Part shown: positions 62,600 through 64,000 of the stretch, piece by piece
Numbering within the stretch: the first letter of the stretch is position 1
Layout of the letters: every line of letters begins with the position of its first letter
DNA from: Heligmosomoides polygyrus polygyrus
Taxonomy: Eukaryota; Nematoda; Chromadorea; Rhabditida; Heligmosomidae
Assembly (NCBI GenBank): GCA_947396885.1
Contig: OX377205.1
Location: 28,521,899 to 28,585,898, forward strand
Direction: 5' to 3'
Length of the DNA stretch: 64,000 nt
Position numbers and translations under genes: made by a program
Notes under the pieces: model-generated
Seen by the model: only the letters and a program-made list of their open reading frames with translations
What the model was told of the DNA's origin: nothing
Databases searched by the model: none

Positions 62600-63260
62600 A
62601 ACCGTTGGTGAAAACGGGATTAGTTCGAAATTTAAGCTCTAGTCGTTCGCCGAAAACGGTTCCAGCCTTGACGTTCACAATGTGGCTCTCAAATCTTTCA
62701 ATGTGCCCTCCAATTCCAGACATTGTGCACAGTTCGGTAGTTTCTCTTGGAAGGCCAAGATCTTAAGCTAGAGACTCTTAAATTAGCGTTTTTGTGCTCC
62801 GCAATCAAAGAAAAATAGGATTTTATCGTATTCTTCTTTTCGAAGATTCCATATATTGCGTTCAGCTGTCATTAGGATCACCTGTAAAGTGAATGTTTCA
62901 TTTCTAGACGCAATCGGTTTCTCAACTTCAGCAAATGTTTGGGCATTGCTGCTCGGGAACCTATCATTTTCAATGCGACGATTGAGATTACGACTGTACT
63001 GTGGTCTAGCCTGACTATGACTTCCCTGGTTGTTCCTTTGAAGAGGATTCCATGTTCTATTCTGGTTTCTCGGTGGCCCTGAATCTTTGGAACATAGAGA
63101 GACGTGGTGCTTTTGTCCACACTGTATACAATCAGATGTTGGCAGTCGAAGCTGTTAGCTGTTTGGTCATCTGAGAAGCATTTCCAGCATCTATCCTGTT
63201 CCTTTATAATCTTTCGATGGGTAGTTTCGTCGTCAACGGTTCCACAACTCATTGACGAGT
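62600..63260 (-). pseudogene. BEL/Pao nucleocapsid and protease region
   Basis: A shifted frame near 63140-63100 reads CIQCGQKHHVSLC, a CCHC zinc knuckle. Near 62800 a frame reads FFDCGAQK, resembling the aspartic protease DSGA motif with Cys for Ser. The knuckle, linker and protease lie in different frames, so at least three frameshifts separate them. Confidence 0.6.
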
Positions 63261-63485
63261 GGTTATCTCTTTGGCAGAATATGCACTCTTCATTGCCATA
63301 AGGTCGTGCGTTGATATGTTTTTCCTCTGACGGGATTACCCTGCGGTTGGTTTTATGGCCGAGTCTGTTCTTGACGTAACACTTTGCGGCAATCTTTCTT
63401 GAGGCGACCGGTGAGGCCGTCGATGGTTTGATTGGGCTGCGACTGGCACATTATCAACTCAGCTTGATGACGTCCTGAGGGAGTT

Positions 63486-63914
63486 TCACCACAATGGTTT
63501 CTGACCACATTGGATCACAAGTATTTCGAATATCGTAACCGCAGAAACCATTTGGTTTATTAAGACTTGAATCTGTTTGATGACAGAAAGACAACTATCG
63601 GCATTGCCGTGTGCTTCCGTAATAGTCAGAAGTTTCTGAACTATTTGAGACCAATTTGCAGAACAGTTGCAGGAGGTTTCCTTCAAGGTTTTGATCATCC
63701 AGTCGTAATGTTCTGGTAAAGGCCGAATTTCTAGAATAGCGTTCCTTGCTCTGCTCTTTAAGCTCTCTCTTAGGAGAATTATTTTTTCCACAACACCCAA
63801 TCTTTTGCTGTTATATACCATTGCTTCGAATATTGCCCAATATTCGGCAAATTCTTCTGCATTACCACTAAATGTGGGTAAAGATGCTTGCGGAGGGTTT
63901 ATGGAGCGAAACAT
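63486..63914 (-). pseudogene. BEL/Pao gag-like region
   Basis: LPTFSGNAEEFAEYWAIFEA followed by a KIILLRESLKSRARNAI stretch matches the conserved gag-related domain of BEL/Pao polyproteins (FxGxxxxWxxFxxxF and L...L.G.A). The frame is open for 142 codons and is then disturbed near 63540. Confidence 0.75.
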
Positions 63915-64000
63915 CCTTTGTCCAGAGTGATTTTTCTAAGATCTTGGCGAAGTATGTGTATCTGACTCGAAACTGACAGCGTTGACTGCTTATGGAAGCT

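Larger units (their letters stand above)
60180..64000 (-). mobile_element. BEL/Pao LTR retrotransposon, decayed, 5' end outside the window
   Basis: On the minus strand the order is gag (about 63914-63486), a zinc knuckle (about 63130), a protease region (about 62850-62400), reverse transcriptase (61933-61205) and RNase H with a following linker (about 61100-60290), the BEL/Pao order. No integrase or 3' LTR is recognisable below 60180, and the 5' LTR would be beyond 64000. Several frameshifts break the polyprotein. These elements move through an RNA copy in the host germ line. Confidence 0.75.

Overview
This window is non-genic nuclear DNA from a metazoan, most probably a strongylid (hookworm-type) nematode. 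That assignment is an inference from the style of the RTE-1-like element at 25862-29231 and of the CR1 elements, and from nematode-like splice acceptors at two possible orphan exons. No complete host gene is visible. Almost everything recognisable is a mobile element, many of them nested, with ends that can be fixed by target-site duplications (TSDs), inverted repeats or a related empty site.

Layout. 1-5430: copies of a foldback repeat (family 1) interrupted by a Penelope-like element with an N-terminal GIY-YIG domain (1560-3735) and a small GGCC-ended MITE. 5525-7698: a foldback whose arms are two kinds of minisatellite. 8096-9537: two mariner-derived elements sharing one TA. 9940-13296: an apparently intact RTE LINE with a perfect 18-bp TSD. 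14221-19834 (minus): an apparently full-length CR1 LINE with ORF1, ORF2, a 3' hairpin and a tandem array at its 5' end. 20560-23667: long inverted repeats. 25766-31365: a foldback carrying an RTE-1-like insertion. 32-36.3 kb: a mariner relic, a SINE and a CR1 copy. 37.7-38.9 kb: another foldback. 39988-45081: a 5.1-kb foldback of family 1, itself invaded by RTE fragments. 46.3-49.2 kb: a CR1 fragment, a related empty site and two SINEs. 49782-50954: a 5'-truncated RTE. 52235-54827 (minus): a chimeric LINE. 55.06-57.2 kb: a SINE and a mariner relic. 58370-59010: another foldback. 60180-64000 (minus): a decayed BEL/Pao retrotransposon running off the window.

The most interesting signals are these. 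(1) The intact CR1 has a canonical -1 frameshift heptamer (GGGAAAC) in the correct phase in the short ORF1/ORF2 overlap, and ORF2 has no ATG before or within its endonuclease domain. (2) One TSD-flanked LINE joins an RTE endonuclease to a CR1 reverse transcriptase and then returns to the RTE 3' terminus. (3) The CR1 has a roughly 0.9-kb array of 18-19-bp monomers directly upstream of ORF1. (4) Hairpins at the 3' ends of the CR1 and RTE copies keep their pairing while changing sequence, and a tRNA-derived SINE has an RTE-like 3' end. (5) Several foldback families have arms built of tandem repeats, and one has a related empty site in the same window.
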